From Streptomyces sp. Tue 6430 (GTDB lineage: Bacteria; Actinomycetota; Actinomycetes; Streptomycetales; Streptomycetaceae): 64,000 nt of DNA. Location of the stretch: the NCBI GenBank assembly GCA_021568835.1, contig JAKGSH010000010.1, positions 496,001 to 560,000 on the forward strand, given 5' to 3'. Every line of letters begins with the position of its first letter. Within the stretch, counting starts at the first letter, position 1. The notes beneath the pieces were generated by a model, which saw nothing but the letters and a program-made list of their open reading frames with translations, was not told where the DNA came from and made no database searches. Below, one piece after another: positions 9,879 to 19,606 of this stretch. The translations under genes and the position numbers were made by a program.

Positions 9879-10783
9879 GAGGGTCCCTTCGCGGGGTCGA
9901 GATCGGCGAGCCACAGCCGCTGGAGCATGTGCCAGTCCTCCGGATGGTCGGCGATACCCGTGGCGAAGGCGTCTGCCAGCGCCTGTGTCATGACGGACGT
10001 CCGTTCGGCGCGCGTACCCGACCCGGGCACCTCGATCGGGGCGTGGAGGCGGCCCCGCATCACGGGCGAGTCGTCGTACCAGAGCGTGACGGGGAGCAGC
10101 CGTGCGCCGGTCTGCTGGGCGAGCAGGGCCGGCCCGGCGGGCATGCGCGCGGTGGCGCCGAAGAAGTCGACCTCGACGCCGGAGGCGGACAGGTCGCGGT
10201 CGGCGACCAGGCAGACCAGGCCGCCGTCGCGCAGCCGCCGGGCGAGGGTGCCGAAGGCGGTGCCGCCGCTGTGCGGCAGGACCTCCATGCCGAGGCCCTC
10301 GCGGTAGGCGACGAAGCGGTCGTAGAGCGTCTCGGGCCTGAGGCGTTCGGCGACCGTGGTGAACGGGACGCGCAGCTTCGTGGTGACCCAGGCGCCGGCG
10401 AGGTCCCAGTTGGCCAGGTGCGGCAGCGCGACGATGACACCCTTGCCGGCCGCGAGGCCGTCGGTCAGGTGGTGCAGGTCCTTGGGCTCGAACCCGGACG
10501 CGATCCGTTCCCGGCTCCAGGCGGGGAGACGGAAGGACTCCATCCAGTAGCGCAGGTAGGAGCGCATGCCCGCGCGGGACAGCTCGGCGAGCCGTTCGGG
10601 GCTCGCGCCCGGCACCACGCGCGCGTAGTTGCTCTCCAGGCGCTGGACGCCCTTGCCGCGCTGTTTCCAGGCGAGATCGGCGATGGTGCGTCCGAGGCGG
10701 ACCGCGACCGGCTCGGGGAGCTTCTTGACGGTGCTCCAGCCGAGCCCGTACAGCCCGTCGGTCAGCTGGTCACGTGCGCTCAC
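9875..10783 (-). CDS. PatA-like lipid A biosynthesis (HtrB/LpxL) family acyltransferase
   Basis: 302 aa. LpxL/HtrB-type acyltransferase; in actinobacteria the neighbour of pimA acylates the mannose of phosphatidylinositol mannosides (PatA). The catalytic HX4-5D/E-type motif is in ALPHLANWDLAG (about residue 133), with the supporting ERLRPETLYDRF and LVADRDLSASGVEVDFFG segments. It overlaps pgsA upstream and pimA downstream by four bases each, which ties it to PIM synthesis. Confidence 0.9.
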   Translation of the reverse strand: MSARDQLTDGLYGLGWSTVKKLPEPVAVRLGRTIADLAWKQRGKGVQRLESNYARVVPGASPERLAELSRAGMRSYLRYWMESFRLPAWSRERIASGFEPKDLHHLTDGLAAGKGVIVALPHLANWDLAGAWVTTKLRVPFTTVAERLRPETLYDRFVAYREGLGMEVLPHSGGTAFGTLARRLRDGGLVCLVADRDLSASGVEVDFFGATARMPAGPALLAQQTGARLLPVTLWYDDSPVMRGRLHAPIEVPGSGTRAERTSVMTQALADAFATGIADHPEDWHMLQRLWLADLDPAKGPS

Positions 10784-11499
10784 TGGGCCGTCTCACGCCC
10801 CTCCGGCTCGGCCTTCGGGCCGGGCTTCGGCCCGGCCGCCACGGAGGCCGCCGCCTCGGCCGCGGTCGCCGCGTCGGCCTCCGCCGATTCGCGCCGTACG
10901 GTGACGACCCGCTGGATCAGCGTGACCAGGCTGCCTACGGCGACGATCCACAGGGCGACCGGCAGCAGGTACTGGATGCCCGGCACGCCGAACGCGTGCA
11001 GGCCCGCGAGCCCGGCGGCGACCAGCGACACCACGAGCCGCTCGGCGCGCTCGACGAGCCCGTTGACCGCGACCGGCAGCCCGATCGACTCGCCGCGCGC
11101 CTTGGTGTACGACACGACCTGACCGCTGGCCAGGCAGAAGATCGAGACGGCGCACAGCACGTTGTCGTCGCCGTGGCCCGCGTACCAGAGGGCGAAGCCG
11201 CCGAAGACGGCGCCGTCGGCGACCCGGTCGAGCGTGGAGTCCAGGAAGGCTCCCCAGCGGCTGGAGCGGCCGAGCTGGCGGGCCATGTTGCCGTCGACGA
11301 GGTCGGAGAACACGAACAGTGTGATCACGACCGTGCCCCAGAAGAACTCGCCCCTGGGGTAGAAGACCAGCGCGCCCGCGACCACGCCGGCGGTGCCGAG
11401 CAGCGTGACCGTGTCGGGGCTCACGCCCCGGCGGATGAGAAACGCGGCGAACGGTGTGAGGACACGCGTGAAGAATGCACGCGCGTACTTGTTCAGCAT
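10780..11499 (-). CDS. pgsA: CDP-alcohol phosphatidyltransferase (phosphatidylinositol phosphate synthase)
   Basis: 239-aa membrane enzyme. The CDP-alcohol signature D-x2-DG-x2-AR-x8-G-x3-D-x3-D is complete (DLVDGNMARQLG, then GAFLDSTLDR). Several hydrophobic helices span about residues 20-205, and the tail is a low-complexity Ala/Pro/Glu stretch. In actinobacteria this position, first in a pgsA-patA-pimA operon, is the enzyme that joins inositol phosphate to CDP-diacylglycerol. It overlaps the acyltransferase by ATGA. Confidence 0.92.
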   Translation of the reverse strand: MLNKYARAFFTRVLTPFAAFLIRRGVSPDTVTLLGTAGVVAGALVFYPRGEFFWGTVVITLFVFSDLVDGNMARQLGRSSRWGAFLDSTLDRVADGAVFGGFALWYAGHGDDNVLCAVSIFCLASGQVVSYTKARGESIGLPVAVNGLVERAERLVVSLVAAGLAGLHAFGVPGIQYLLPVALWIVAVGSLVTLIQRVVTVRRESAEADAATAAEAAASVAAGPKPGPKAEPEGRETAQ

Positions 11500-11859
11500 G
11501 GCCTTCCCGAAGGTTGTATGACCGCGCGGCCCCTGCTGGCCACCGGCTGGCCCATCGTAGCCACGCGCGCGCGTGCGCGGCCCTCGGGCACCGGGCCCGG
11601 TGTCACGACCGGGCCCCGCCCGGGCCGTGTTCAGGCCGCGGCCGGGTCGCGTCCGGGGCCGCGCCGGCGCCCGTGTCCCGGCCGTGCCGTGGGCGTCGTC
11701 GCGTCCTCCGTATGGACGGGCCGTGACGGGAGTGGAAAGCTCGAAGGACCGCGGACGTCGCCGGAGCCGCCATCGCCGGGGTCGCCTCGGAGTGGAGTCC
11801 GGGGGAGGAGCCGCCGGGTCCGCGCCCCGATGACCTCACCGTGCACGGGAGGCGGAGAA
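11500..11859. other. Divergent intergenic region, pgsA / EF-G paralogue
   Basis: 360 bp between two divergent genes, about 75% G+C or more. It contains an alternating purine-pyrimidine tract (CGCGCGCGTGCGCGG near 11568) and repeated CCGGGCC blocks. Promoters for both directions must lie here. I see no gene, no clear operator and no convincing hexamers. Confidence 0.5.
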
Positions 11860-14055
11860 ATGGGCGACAAGGCGAACACACATCCCGGGGCCGCCGGCAG
11901 GGCCACGGCGGCCGACCACCCCGCGTCCGTACGGAACGTGGTGCTGGTCGGCCCCTCCGGATCCGGCAAGACGACCCTGGTGGAGGCTCTCGCGCTGACG
12001 GCGGGCGCGGTGAACCGGGCGGGCCGCGTGGAGGACGGCGGCACCGTCTCCGACTACGACGGCATCGAGCACCGTCAGCAACGCTCGGTGCAGCTCTCCC
12101 TGGTGCCGGTCGAATGGGACGGCATCAAGATCAATCTCCTCGACACCCCCGGGTACGCCGACTTCGTCGGGGAGCTGAGGGCCGGTCTGCGCGCCGCGGA
12201 CGCGGCCCTCTTCGTCGTCTCGGCCTCGGACGGCGTGGACGGCTCGACCCGGATGGTGTGGGAGGAGTGCGCCGCCGTCGGGATGCCCCGGGCCATCGTC
12301 GTCACGCATCTGGAGGCCGCGCGCGCGGACTTCGAGGAGATGACGCGGATCTGCGCGGAGGCCTTCGGCGGCGACGACCCCGACGCCGTGCTGCCGCTGT
12401 ACCTTCCGCTGCACGGCCCGCAGGCGCCGGACGGGCACGCGCCCGTGACGGGTCTGACCGGGCTGCTGTCGCAGAAGCTGTTCGGCTACTCCTCCGGCGC
12501 GCGCGAGGAGTCCGAGCCGGGCGAGGACGCGCTGCCCGGGATCGAGGAGGCCCGCGCCCGGCTGATCGAGGGGATCATCGCCGAGAGCGAGGACGAGACC
12601 CTCATGGACCGCTACCTCGGCGGCGAGCGGATCGACGTGAAGACGCTGATCGAGGACCTGGAGCGGGCCGTGGCCCGCGGCACGTTCTTCCCCGTCCTGG
12701 CCGCGGCCCCGGCCGCGGAGGGCGCCCGGCAGGGCATCGGCACCGTGGAGCTGCTCGAACTGGTCACCAGGGGCTTCCCGACGCCCCTGGAGCGCGAGGC
12801 GCCCCGCGTCACCACGGTCGGCGGCGAACCGCGCGTCCTGGACCCGTGCGATCCGGACGGTCCGCTGGTCGCCGAGGTCGTGAAGACGGCCTCCGACCCG
12901 TACGTCGGCCGGATCTCGCTGGTGCGCGTGTTCTCCGGAACCCTGCGCCCCGACCAGGTGGTCCACGTGTCCGGGCACGGGCTCACCGACCGCGGCCACG
13001 AGGACCACGACGTCGACGAACGCGTCGGCGCCCTGTCCGCGCCCTTCGGCAAGCAGCAGCGGGCGCTGACGCACTGCATCGCGGGCGACCTGGCGTGCGT
13101 GGCGAAGCTGAGCCGCGCGGAGACCGGCGACACGCTCTCCGCCAAGGACGACCCGCTGCTGATGGAGCCGTGGCGGATGCCCGACCCGCTGCTGCCGCTG
13201 GCCATCCGGGCGCACAGCAAGGCCGACGAGGACAAGCTGTCGCAGGGGCTGTCCCGGCTGGTGGCCGAGGACCCGACGATGCGGCTGGAGCAGAACCAGG
13301 ACACCCACCAGGTGGTGCTGTGGTGCCTGGGCGAGGCCCACGCGGACGTCGCGCTGGAACGGCTGCGCAGCCGCTACGGCGTGCAGGTGGACGTCGTCCC
13401 GCACCAGGTCTCCCTCCGGGAGACGTTCGCCGCCGCCGCCACCGGGCGCGGCCGGCACGTCAAGCAGTCCGGCGGGCACGGGCAGTTCGCGATCTGCGAG
13501 ATCGAGGTGGAGCCGCTGCCGGGCGGTTCGGGCATCGAGTTCGTGGACAAGGTCGTGGGCGGCGCGGTGCCGCGCCAGTTCGTCCCGTCCGTGGAGAAGG
13601 GCGTACGGGCGCAGGCGGCCAGGGGGGTCGCCGCGGGCCATCCCCTCGTCGACGTCCGGGTGACCCTGGTCGACGGCAAGGCGCACTCGGTGGACTCCTC
13701 CGACGCCGCTTTCCAGACGGCCGGGGCGCTCGCGCTGCGGGAGGCCGCGGCCGGCGCGAGGATCCATCTGCTGGAGCCGGTGGCCGAGGTGACCGTGCTG
13801 GTCGGCGACGCGTACGTGGGCGCCGTGATGAGCGACCTGTCGGGGCGGCGCGGCCGGGTCCTGGGCACCGAGCAGAGCGGTGGCGGTGGCACGCTGGTGC
13901 GCGCGGAGGTGCCCGAGATCGAGATCGGCCGGTACGCGGTCGACCTGCGTTCCCTGTCGCACGGCACGGCCCGCTTCCACCGCGCGTACGCCCGGCACGA
14001 ACCGATGCCGGCGCAGGTGGCGGAACGGCTCCGCCAACAGGAGCGGGCCGGATAG
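11860..14055 (+). CDS. Elongation factor G-like protein (EF-G2 type)
   Basis: 731-aa translational GTPase paralogue of EF-G. Start chosen at the ATG after a strong GGAGGCGGAG ribosome-binding site. The P-loop is GPSGSGKTTL instead of the AHIDAGKT of canonical EF-G, and G3 is present (DTPGYADF). The G4 NKxD guanine-specificity motif is not seen: at that place the protein reads VVTHLEAAR. Domains II-V follow, ending with the EF-G C-terminal fold (AYVGAVMSDLSGRRGRVLG). Many actinobacteria carry such a paralogue; its role is unclear, and it is not expected to replace the main fusA product. Confidence 0.9.
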   Translation: MGDKANTHPGAAGRATAADHPASVRNVVLVGPSGSGKTTLVEALALTAGAVNRAGRVEDGGTVSDYDGIEHRQQRSVQLSLVPVEWDGIKINLLDTPGYADFVGELRAGLRAADAALFVVSASDGVDGSTRMVWEECAAVGMPRAIVVTHLEAARADFEEMTRICAEAFGGDDPDAVLPLYLPLHGPQAPDGHAPVTGLTGLLSQKLFGYSSGAREESEPGEDALPGIEEARARLIEGIIAESEDETLMDRYLGGERIDVKTLIEDLERAVARGTFFPVLAAAPAAEGARQGIGTVELLELVTRGFPTPLEREAPRVTTVGGEPRVLDPCDPDGPLVAEVVKTASDPYVGRISLVRVFSGTLRPDQVVHVSGHGLTDRGHEDHDVDERVGALSAPFGKQQRALTHCIAGDLACVAKLSRAETGDTLSAKDDPLLMEPWRMPDPLLPLAIRAHSKADEDKLSQGLSRLVAEDPTMRLEQNQDTHQVVLWCLGEAHADVALERLRSRYGVQVDVVPHQVSLRETFAAAATGRGRHVKQSGGHGQFAICEIEVEPLPGGSGIEFVDKVVGGAVPRQFVPSVEKGVRAQAARGVAAGHPLVDVRVTLVDGKAHSVDSSDAAFQTAGALALREAAAGARIHLLEPVAEVTVLVGDAYVGAVMSDLSGRRGRVLGTEQSGGGGTLVRAEVPEIEIGRYAVDLRSLSHGTARFHRAYARHEPMPAQVAERLRQQERAG

Positions 14056-14104
14056 GAGTCGGGGCGCGGCCGCCCTCAAGTGACGGGCGGGACAGCGTGT
14101 TTAC

Positions 14105-14138
14105 GCGTCGGCGGACGGCTTCGGCCGTCCGCCGACGC
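14105..14138 (+). terminator. 15-bp hairpin with TTCG loop after the EF-G paralogue
   Basis: GCGTCGGCGGACGGC and its exact complement flank a TTCG tetraloop, an unusually stable RNA hairpin. It lies 50 bp past the EF-G2 stop and has no T-run, as is common for actinobacterial terminators. Confidence 0.7.
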
Positions 14139-14241
14139 ACGCCCGTGCCTGGATATACGCTGATGACCTGATCAACAGGTGTGCGGAGCACGGAAGTCGG
14201 GAAGGCCGCAGGAGCGACAGTGGCGGCGATCGGGGGCGGGA

Positions 14242-15891
14242 ATGACCGTTGGGGACTTCTTCGGGCCACAGGTGCCGCAGCAGGGCGACGGCGGGCAGAC
14301 GCCGACCTTCGCGCTGGCGTCGGCCGCCTACCGGGACAACCCGGTCGAGGACATCAAGAAGGCCGACAACGAATGGCACCAGTCGGCGGTCTCCACCGGC
14401 CGCGGCTGGGCCAGGATCTTCCGGCCCAACCTCGGCGAGGCGTTCTCCCAGGCGGTGGTCGACCGCATGCTGGGCGTCGGGCGCAAGCCGCTGATCCAGT
14501 CGTTCGGCAGTGAGCCGCAGGTGGTCGTCGAGCACTGCCTGGCCGCCAACCGGATCCGCCGGGAGCGCGACAAGAAGCTCACCGGCATCATGGTCGTGTG
14601 CGGGCTGCTCTTCCTGCCCGGGCTGCTGGTGTGGCTGCTGGTCTTCCAGCTCCGGGCCACCATGACGAAGGCGGGCGACAAGCGGGTCTCCGGGCTGGCC
14701 ACCGGTCTGCTCGTGGCCGTCGCCGCGCTCGCCGCGCTCTTCCTCCTCAAGATGCCGTTCTCCGGTCTGGCCGGGTGGTACGCGCGCGGTGCGGTCGTCG
14801 CGCCGGTGGCCGGCTGGTTCCTGGCCAAGCGGATCTGCGAGGGCACGGCGAAGGACCTGCGCGAGCGCTGGGACAGTCTGCTGTCCGGGGGCAGCGTCGG
14901 CGCCAAGGTCCCCGAGGCGGTGCCGACCAGCCCCAACCAGACGGCGGCCGAGCAGCTGCGCCAGTCCCTGGCCCGGCTGAGCGCCGAGCAGCAGTCCAAC
15001 TCGGTGTTCTACGCCGGTCCCAAGGGGATCCTCGGCATGGGCACCCGCTGGGGCGCCTGGCACCTCGCGGAGGAGCTGACCCCGGTCGACCCGGTCAAGG
15101 GCGTCCACGAGTTCCGCAGCTGGACGGTGGTCAAGGCCATCCACGACCAGCTCCAGGTGCTGCACCGGCAGAGCCTGAAGACCGGCGGTTTCCCGCCGCC
15201 TTCGGTACGGCACTGGATCGTCACGCCGGTCGGCGAGAACGCCAAGGCGGTGGCCCGGCCGGAGGGCACCGACGTGGAGGCGTACCAGGTCAAGCCGAGG
15301 GCCGTGGAGGACATCTGCAACAACCAGCAGTTCGGCGGCGGCGACCGGCACTACCTCGGCGTGCAGTGGCCGCTGTGGGACGGCCAGTTGATCATCACCA
15401 TGCTGATCACCGTGACCGTGCTGCACGAGACGCTGCGCATCGAGGTCACCGGTCACGCGCTGGGGCCGGTGAACTCCCTGTTCACCTCCAAGCCGGAGGC
15501 GCCCACGAAGGAGGTCGCCAAGACCGTCCGGTTCTGGGAGACGCGGAAGATCAGCCTGCCGCTGGTCACCGCCGACGAGGTGGTCCGGGTGGCGGCGCGC
15601 GCCACGATCAGCTGGTACCCGCCGCTGCTGAACTGGCTCGGCGGCTCCATAGGCCTGCCCGAGCCGTTCGGCCTGCGGCACGCCTGGGCCGACCAGCCGT
15701 GGCGGCACCGCTTCATGGCCGACGACGCGCTGCGCGCGGCGACGCCGGTGCTCCGGGTGGTGCACAGCGCGGCGCTGAGGGTGCTCAAGGAGCACGACGT
15801 GGACATCGAGAAGTTCAGCTCCCGCTCGTCGGCCCTCAGCGGCGCGGTCCAGGACCTGGCGCCGAAGAAGGCCGACACCTACGACGCGTAG
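14242..15891 (+). CDS. Unknown large membrane protein
   Basis: 549 aa, function not recognised. The start at MTVGDFFGPQ follows a GGGGGCGGGA stretch. Residues ~115-195 hold two to three membrane helices (LTGIMVVCGLLFLPGLLVWL; LATGLLVAVAALAALFLL). The rest is soluble, with an N-terminal region (VGRKPLIQSFGSEPQ) and a long C-terminal domain containing WHLAEELTPVDPVKGVHEF and SWYPPLLNWLGGSIGLPEPF. No signal peptide. It stands alone between a hairpin and a convergent HIT gene. Confidence 0.8.
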   Translation: MTVGDFFGPQVPQQGDGGQTPTFALASAAYRDNPVEDIKKADNEWHQSAVSTGRGWARIFRPNLGEAFSQAVVDRMLGVGRKPLIQSFGSEPQVVVEHCLAANRIRRERDKKLTGIMVVCGLLFLPGLLVWLLVFQLRATMTKAGDKRVSGLATGLLVAVAALAALFLLKMPFSGLAGWYARGAVVAPVAGWFLAKRICEGTAKDLRERWDSLLSGGSVGAKVPEAVPTSPNQTAAEQLRQSLARLSAEQQSNSVFYAGPKGILGMGTRWGAWHLAEELTPVDPVKGVHEFRSWTVVKAIHDQLQVLHRQSLKTGGFPPPSVRHWIVTPVGENAKAVARPEGTDVEAYQVKPRAVEDICNNQQFGGGDRHYLGVQWPLWDGQLIITMLITVTVLHETLRIEVTGHALGPVNSLFTSKPEAPTKEVAKTVRFWETRKISLPLVTADEVVRVAARATISWYPPLLNWLGGSIGLPEPFGLRHAWADQPWRHRFMADDALRAATPVLRVVHSAALRVLKEHDVDIEKFSSRSSALSGAVQDLAPKKADTYDA

Positions 15892-15932
15892 GCCTCCGGC
15901 GGTGGGACGGGGGCCTCTTGCCGGGGCGGTAC

Positions 15933-16020
15933 TGGGGGCTGCCGCCCCCAGGCCCCCGCTTCGGCCTGGACGGCCTCGTCCTCAAACTCCCCCAGAGGGG
16001 GCACCCCCGGACGGGCTGGA
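15933..16020. repeat. Dispersed intergenic repeat, copy 1
   Basis: Begins with the inverted repeat TGGGGGCTGCCGCCCCCA and continues GGCCCCCGCTTCGGCCTG-ACGGCCTCGTCCTC, ending near CGGACGGGCTGG. A closely related copy lies at 41933-42000. It sits in the 146-bp gap between two convergent genes, where a terminator would be expected. From general knowledge, similar elements recur between genes in Streptomyces chromosomes. Confidence 0.75.
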
Positions 16021-16037
16021 TACACCCGCCGCAGCCG

Positions 16038-16589
16038 TCATGGCGAGGTCGGCCACGCCTCCGCCAGCATCTTGCGGGTGTCCGCCAGCAGCTGCGGCAG
16101 CACGCGCGTGTGGCCGACCACCGGCATGAAGTTCGTGTCGCCGCCCCAGCGGGGCACGATGTGCTGGTGCAGGTGCGCGGCGATGCCGGCGCCCGCGACC
16201 GACCCCTGGTTCATGCCGATGTTGAACCCCTGGGCGCCGGACGCGGTGCGCAGCGCGGTCATCGCCTGCTTGGTCAGCTCGGCGAGCTCCGCGGTCTCCG
16301 GCCCGGTCAGGCCGGTGTAGTCGGCCACGTGCCGGTAGGGGACGGTCATCAGGTGGCCGCCGTTGTACGGGTACAGGTTCAGCACGGCGTACACGTGCTC
16401 GCCGCGCCGGACCACCAGGCCGTCCTCGTCGGACTTCGCCGGGATCGCGCAGAACGGACAGCCGTCGTCGGCTCCGGGGCCCGTGGGCTTGTTCTCCCCC
16501 TGGATGTAGGCCATCCGGTGGGGCGTCCACAGGCGCTGGAACGCGTCCTGCGTCCCCACTCCGATCTGCTGCTCCGGCTCACTCGTCAT
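16038..16589 (-). CDS. HIT-family nucleotide hydrolase/transferase
   Basis: 183-aa histidine-triad protein. The catalytic HxHxHxx motif is AHLHQHIVPRW, preceded by the family segment YPYNGGHLMTVPYRHVADY. A zinc-binding-type CPFC lies near residue 45. Actinobacterial members of this group act on dinucleoside polyphosphates (AP4A phosphorylase-like), so that is the likely class of substrate. The start at 16589 gives MTSEPEQQIGVGTQDAFQRLW. It is transcribed divergently from the potassium channel gene. Confidence 0.9.
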   Translation of the reverse strand: MTSEPEQQIGVGTQDAFQRLWTPHRMAYIQGENKPTGPGADDGCPFCAIPAKSDEDGLVVRRGEHVYAVLNLYPYNGGHLMTVPYRHVADYTGLTGPETAELAELTKQAMTALRTASGAQGFNIGMNQGSVAGAGIAAHLHQHIVPRWGGDTNFMPVVGHTRVLPQLLADTRKMLAEAWPTSP

Positions 16590-16667
16590 GCTAGGCAGCA
16601 TATGGCTTCGCCCGTTCGCGGCGTGTCGGCGGGGGAGCGCAAACGCGACGCGGGCCAAGCTGGGCCG

Positions 16668-17375
16668 ATGACCGAAGACAGCCGTCTGGTGCACTGGGAA
16701 CGGCGCACCGAGATGCTCCTCTCGCTCGCCTCGCTGACCTACCTCGCCGGATACGCCGTCCTCGTTCTCGCCCCCGACCTCGCGGACGCCTGGCGGGACT
16801 GCAGTCTGGCGCTCCTGCTCGCGTCGTGGGCGCTGTTCGTGGTGGACTACGCGGTGCGCTGGCGGCTCGGCGGAGAGGGCCTGCGCTTCGTACGGCGGCA
16901 TTCGCTGGACACCCTGGTGGTGCTGTTGCCCCTGCTGCGCCCGCTGCGGATGGTGCGGTTCTACGAGGCCGTACTGCACCAGCGCGGGGCGCCACGGCTG
17001 TCGCTGCACGCGCGGGTGATGTTCTACGCGGGGGTGTCGACGCTGCTGCTCGGTTTCGCGGGCGCGCTCGCCGTGTACGCCGAGGAGCGCGGGGCGCCGG
17101 GCACGGAGATGCGCACCTTCGGCGACGCGGTCTGGTGGACCTGTTCCACCCTGTCCACCGTCGGCTACGGCGATGTCACGCCGATCACCCCCATGGGCAG
17201 GGTCGTCGGGGTCGGCCTGATGGCGTCCGGCCTGGCCCTGCTGGGCGCGGTGACCGGCTCCTTCTCGTCCTGGCTGATCCAGGTCTTCTCGCGCGAGGAC
17301 GAGCGGGGGCAGGGGCAGGGGCAAGGGGAAGGGCAAGGGCAAGGGGAAGGGACCGGGCGGCCCTCGGGAGGGTGA
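16668..17375 (+). CDS. Potassium channel family protein
   Basis: 235 aa, with the selectivity filter TLSTVGYGDVTPIT near residue 168. Upstream are four helices including a basic S4-like segment (LLRPLRMVRFYEAV), so the architecture is six-helix voltage-gated type, not a simple two-helix pore. The last ~22 residues are a repetitive Gly-Gln-Glu tail from a GGGCAG/GGGGAA hexamer array. I prefer the ATG at 16668 (MTEDSRLVHWERR) over one at 16602, because the latter leaves only 12 bp for two divergent promoters. Confidence 0.9.
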   Translation: MTEDSRLVHWERRTEMLLSLASLTYLAGYAVLVLAPDLADAWRDCSLALLLASWALFVVDYAVRWRLGGEGLRFVRRHSLDTLVVLLPLLRPLRMVRFYEAVLHQRGAPRLSLHARVMFYAGVSTLLLGFAGALAVYAEERGAPGTEMRTFGDAVWWTCSTLSTVGYGDVTPITPMGRVVGVGLMASGLALLGAVTGSFSSWLIQVFSREDERGQGQGQGEGQGQGEGTGRPSGG

Positions 17376-17493
17376 CGGCCGGACGACAGGCCGGCGACGG
17401 GCCGCCTCCGGCGAGGAGGGGACGGTGCCCGGGAGGCCACCTCCGGCGGGGACGGGACGGGGCCCGGGGAGGCCGCCTCCACGAACACGCGAC

Positions 17494-17525
17494 GGGCCCC
17501 CGGGGAGCGCGCTCCCCGGGGGCCC
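17494..17525. terminator. 32-bp perfect palindrome, bidirectional terminator
   Basis: GGGCCCCCGGGGAGCG and its exact reverse complement abut, between the 3' ends of the potassium channel gene (+) and thrS (-). It can terminate both. The 110 bp before it are G-rich imperfect repeats with no gene. Confidence 0.8.
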
Positions 17526-17538
17526 CGCGTCCGGTGGA

Positions 17539-19515
17539 TCAGACCTGCGCGCGCTCCTCGACGACCTTCGCGATCTTCGCGACGGCCTCGTCGAGCGGGA
17601 TGCCGTTCTCCTGGGAGCCGTCGCGGTAGCGGAAGGACACCGAGCCGTTCGACATGTCCTCGTCGCCCGCGATGACCATGAAGGGCACCTTCTGCTTCTG
17701 GGCGTTGCGGATCTTCTTCTGCATGCGGTCGGAGGAGGAATCGACCTCGACCCGCAGCCCCTGCTTCCTCGCGGCCGCGGCGAACTTCTCCAGGTACTCC
17801 ACGTGCGCGTCGCCGATCGGGATGCCGATCGCCTGCACCGGGGCCAGCCAGGCCGGGAAGGCGCCCGCGTAGTGCTCCAGGAGCACCGCGAAGAACCGCT
17901 CGATCGAGCCGAAGAGGGCACGGTGGATCATCACCGGGCGCTGCTTCGAGCCGTCGGGGCCGGTGTACTCGAGGTCGAAGCGCTCCGGCAGGTTGAAGTC
18001 CAGCTGGATGGTCGACATCTGCCAGGTGCGGCCGATGGCGTCCTTGGTCTGCACGGAGATCTTGGGGCCGTAGAACGCGGCGCCGCCCGGGTCGGGCACG
18101 AGCGGGAGGCCCTGCTTCTCGGCGACCTGGCGCAGCGTCTCGGTCGCCTCCTCCCAGGCCTCGTCGGAACCGACGAACTTCTCCGGGTCCTTGGTGGACA
18201 GTTCCAGGTAGAAGTCGGTCAGGCCGTAGTCGCGCAGCAGGCCGAGGACGAAGGTGAGCGTCTTGTCGAGCTCCTCCGACATCTGCTCGCGCGTGCAGTA
18301 GATGTGCGCGTCATCCTGGGTGAAGCCGCGGGCACGGGTCAGACCGTGCACGACGCCGGACTTCTCGTACCGGTAGACGGTCCCGAACTCGAAGAGGCGC
18401 AGCGGCAGTTCGCGGTAGGAGCGACCCCGCGCGTCGAAGATCAGGTTGTGCATCGGGCAGTTCATGGGCTTGAGGTAGTAGTCCACGCCCTCGTCGAGCT
18501 GCATGGGCGGGTACATGCCGTCGGCGTACCAGTCCAGGTGGCCCGAGGTCTCGAAGAGCTTCCCCTTCGTCGCGTGCGGGGTGTAGACGAACTCGTAGCC
18601 CTCCTCCTCGTGGCGGCGGCGCGAGTAGTCCTCCATGACCCGGCGGATGATGCCGCCCTTGGGGTGGAAGACGGCGAGGCCGGAGCCGATCTGTTCGGGG
18701 ATGGAGAACAGGTCCAGCTCGCTGCCCAGCTTGCGGTGGTCGCGTTTCTCCGCCTCGGCGAGGAAGTCGAGGTGCGCCTTCAGCTCGTCCTTGGACGGCC
18801 AGGCGGTGCCGTAGATGCGCTGGAGCATGGGGTTCTTCTCGCTGCCGCGCCAGTAGGCAGCCGCGTTGCGCATCAGCTTGAACGCCGGGATGAGGCGGGT
18901 GGTGGGCAGGTGGGGACCGCGGCAGAGGTCCTTCCAGCACAGCTCGCCGGTCTTGGCGTCCAGGTTGTCGTAAATGGTCAGCTCGCCGGCGCCCACCTCG
19001 ACGTCCGCGCCGTCGTCGTGGGAGGCGGAGCCCTTGAGACCGATCAGCTCCAGCTTGTACGGCTCGTCCGCCAGCTCCTCGCGGGCGGCCTCGTCGCTCA
19101 CCACCCGGCGGGAGAAGCGCTGCCCGCGCTTCTGGATCTCCTGCATCTTCTTCTCGACGGCCTTGAGATCCTCGGGCGTGAACGGCTTCTCGACGTCGAA
19201 GTCGTAGTAGAAGCCGTCCTTGACGGGCGGGCCGATGCCGAGCTTGGCCTCCGGGAACAGCTCCTGCACCGCCTGCGCCATGACGTGCGCGGTGGAGTGG
19301 CGCAGGATGTCGAGACCGTCCGCGGAGGAGATCTCGACGCCCTCGACGGTCACGCCGTCGCGCAGTTCGTGGGCGAGGTCCTTCAGCTCGCCGTCCACGC
19401 GCGCGGCGACGATCGAGCGCTCACCGGCGAAGAGGTCGGCGGCCGTGGTGCCCGTCGTCACCGTGCGCTCTTCCCGCTCGGAATCGCGTTGGATGATCAC
19501 ACGGACGTCTGACAC
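17539..19515 (-). CDS. thrS: Threonyl-tRNA synthetase
   Basis: 658-aa class-II synthetase. In order: TGS domain (about residues 1-64), second additional/editing domain with the zinc-type [14 protein letters not shown] motif (near residue 74), catalytic core with class-II motifs (PMNCPMHN carrying the zinc Cys; [31 protein letters not shown]) and the C-terminal anticodon-binding domain ending VVEERAQV. Full normal length and intact. No T-box-like leader is apparent in the ~90 bp upstream. Confidence 0.98.
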   Translation of the reverse strand: MSDVRVIIQRDSEREERTVTTGTTAADLFAGERSIVAARVDGELKDLAHELRDGVTVEGVEISSADGLDILRHSTAHVMAQAVQELFPEAKLGIGPPVKDGFYYDFDVEKPFTPEDLKAVEKKMQEIQKRGQRFSRRVVSDEAAREELADEPYKLELIGLKGSASHDDGADVEVGAGELTIYDNLDAKTGELCWKDLCRGPHLPTTRLIPAFKLMRNAAAYWRGSEKNPMLQRIYGTAWPSKDELKAHLDFLAEAEKRDHRKLGSELDLFSIPEQIGSGLAVFHPKGGIIRRVMEDYSRRRHEEEGYEFVYTPHATKGKLFETSGHLDWYADGMYPPMQLDEGVDYYLKPMNCPMHNLIFDARGRSYRELPLRLFEFGTVYRYEKSGVVHGLTRARGFTQDDAHIYCTREQMSEELDKTLTFVLGLLRDYGLTDFYLELSTKDPEKFVGSDEAWEEATETLRQVAEKQGLPLVPDPGGAAFYGPKISVQTKDAIGRTWQMSTIQLDFNLPERFDLEYTGPDGSKQRPVMIHRALFGSIERFFAVLLEHYAGAFPAWLAPVQAIGIPIGDAHVEYLEKFAAAARKQGLRVEVDSSSDRMQKKIRNAQKQKVPFMVIAGDEDMSNGSVSFRYRDGSQENGIPLDEAVAKIAKVVEERAQV

Positions 19516-19606
19516 CGGTCTCTCCTGACTGAAGGCGGAAGCGCGGCCCGGAATCCATCACCACGCAAGAGGCGATCGTACCGACCCGGGAGCGCCCTCC
19601 GCGAAA

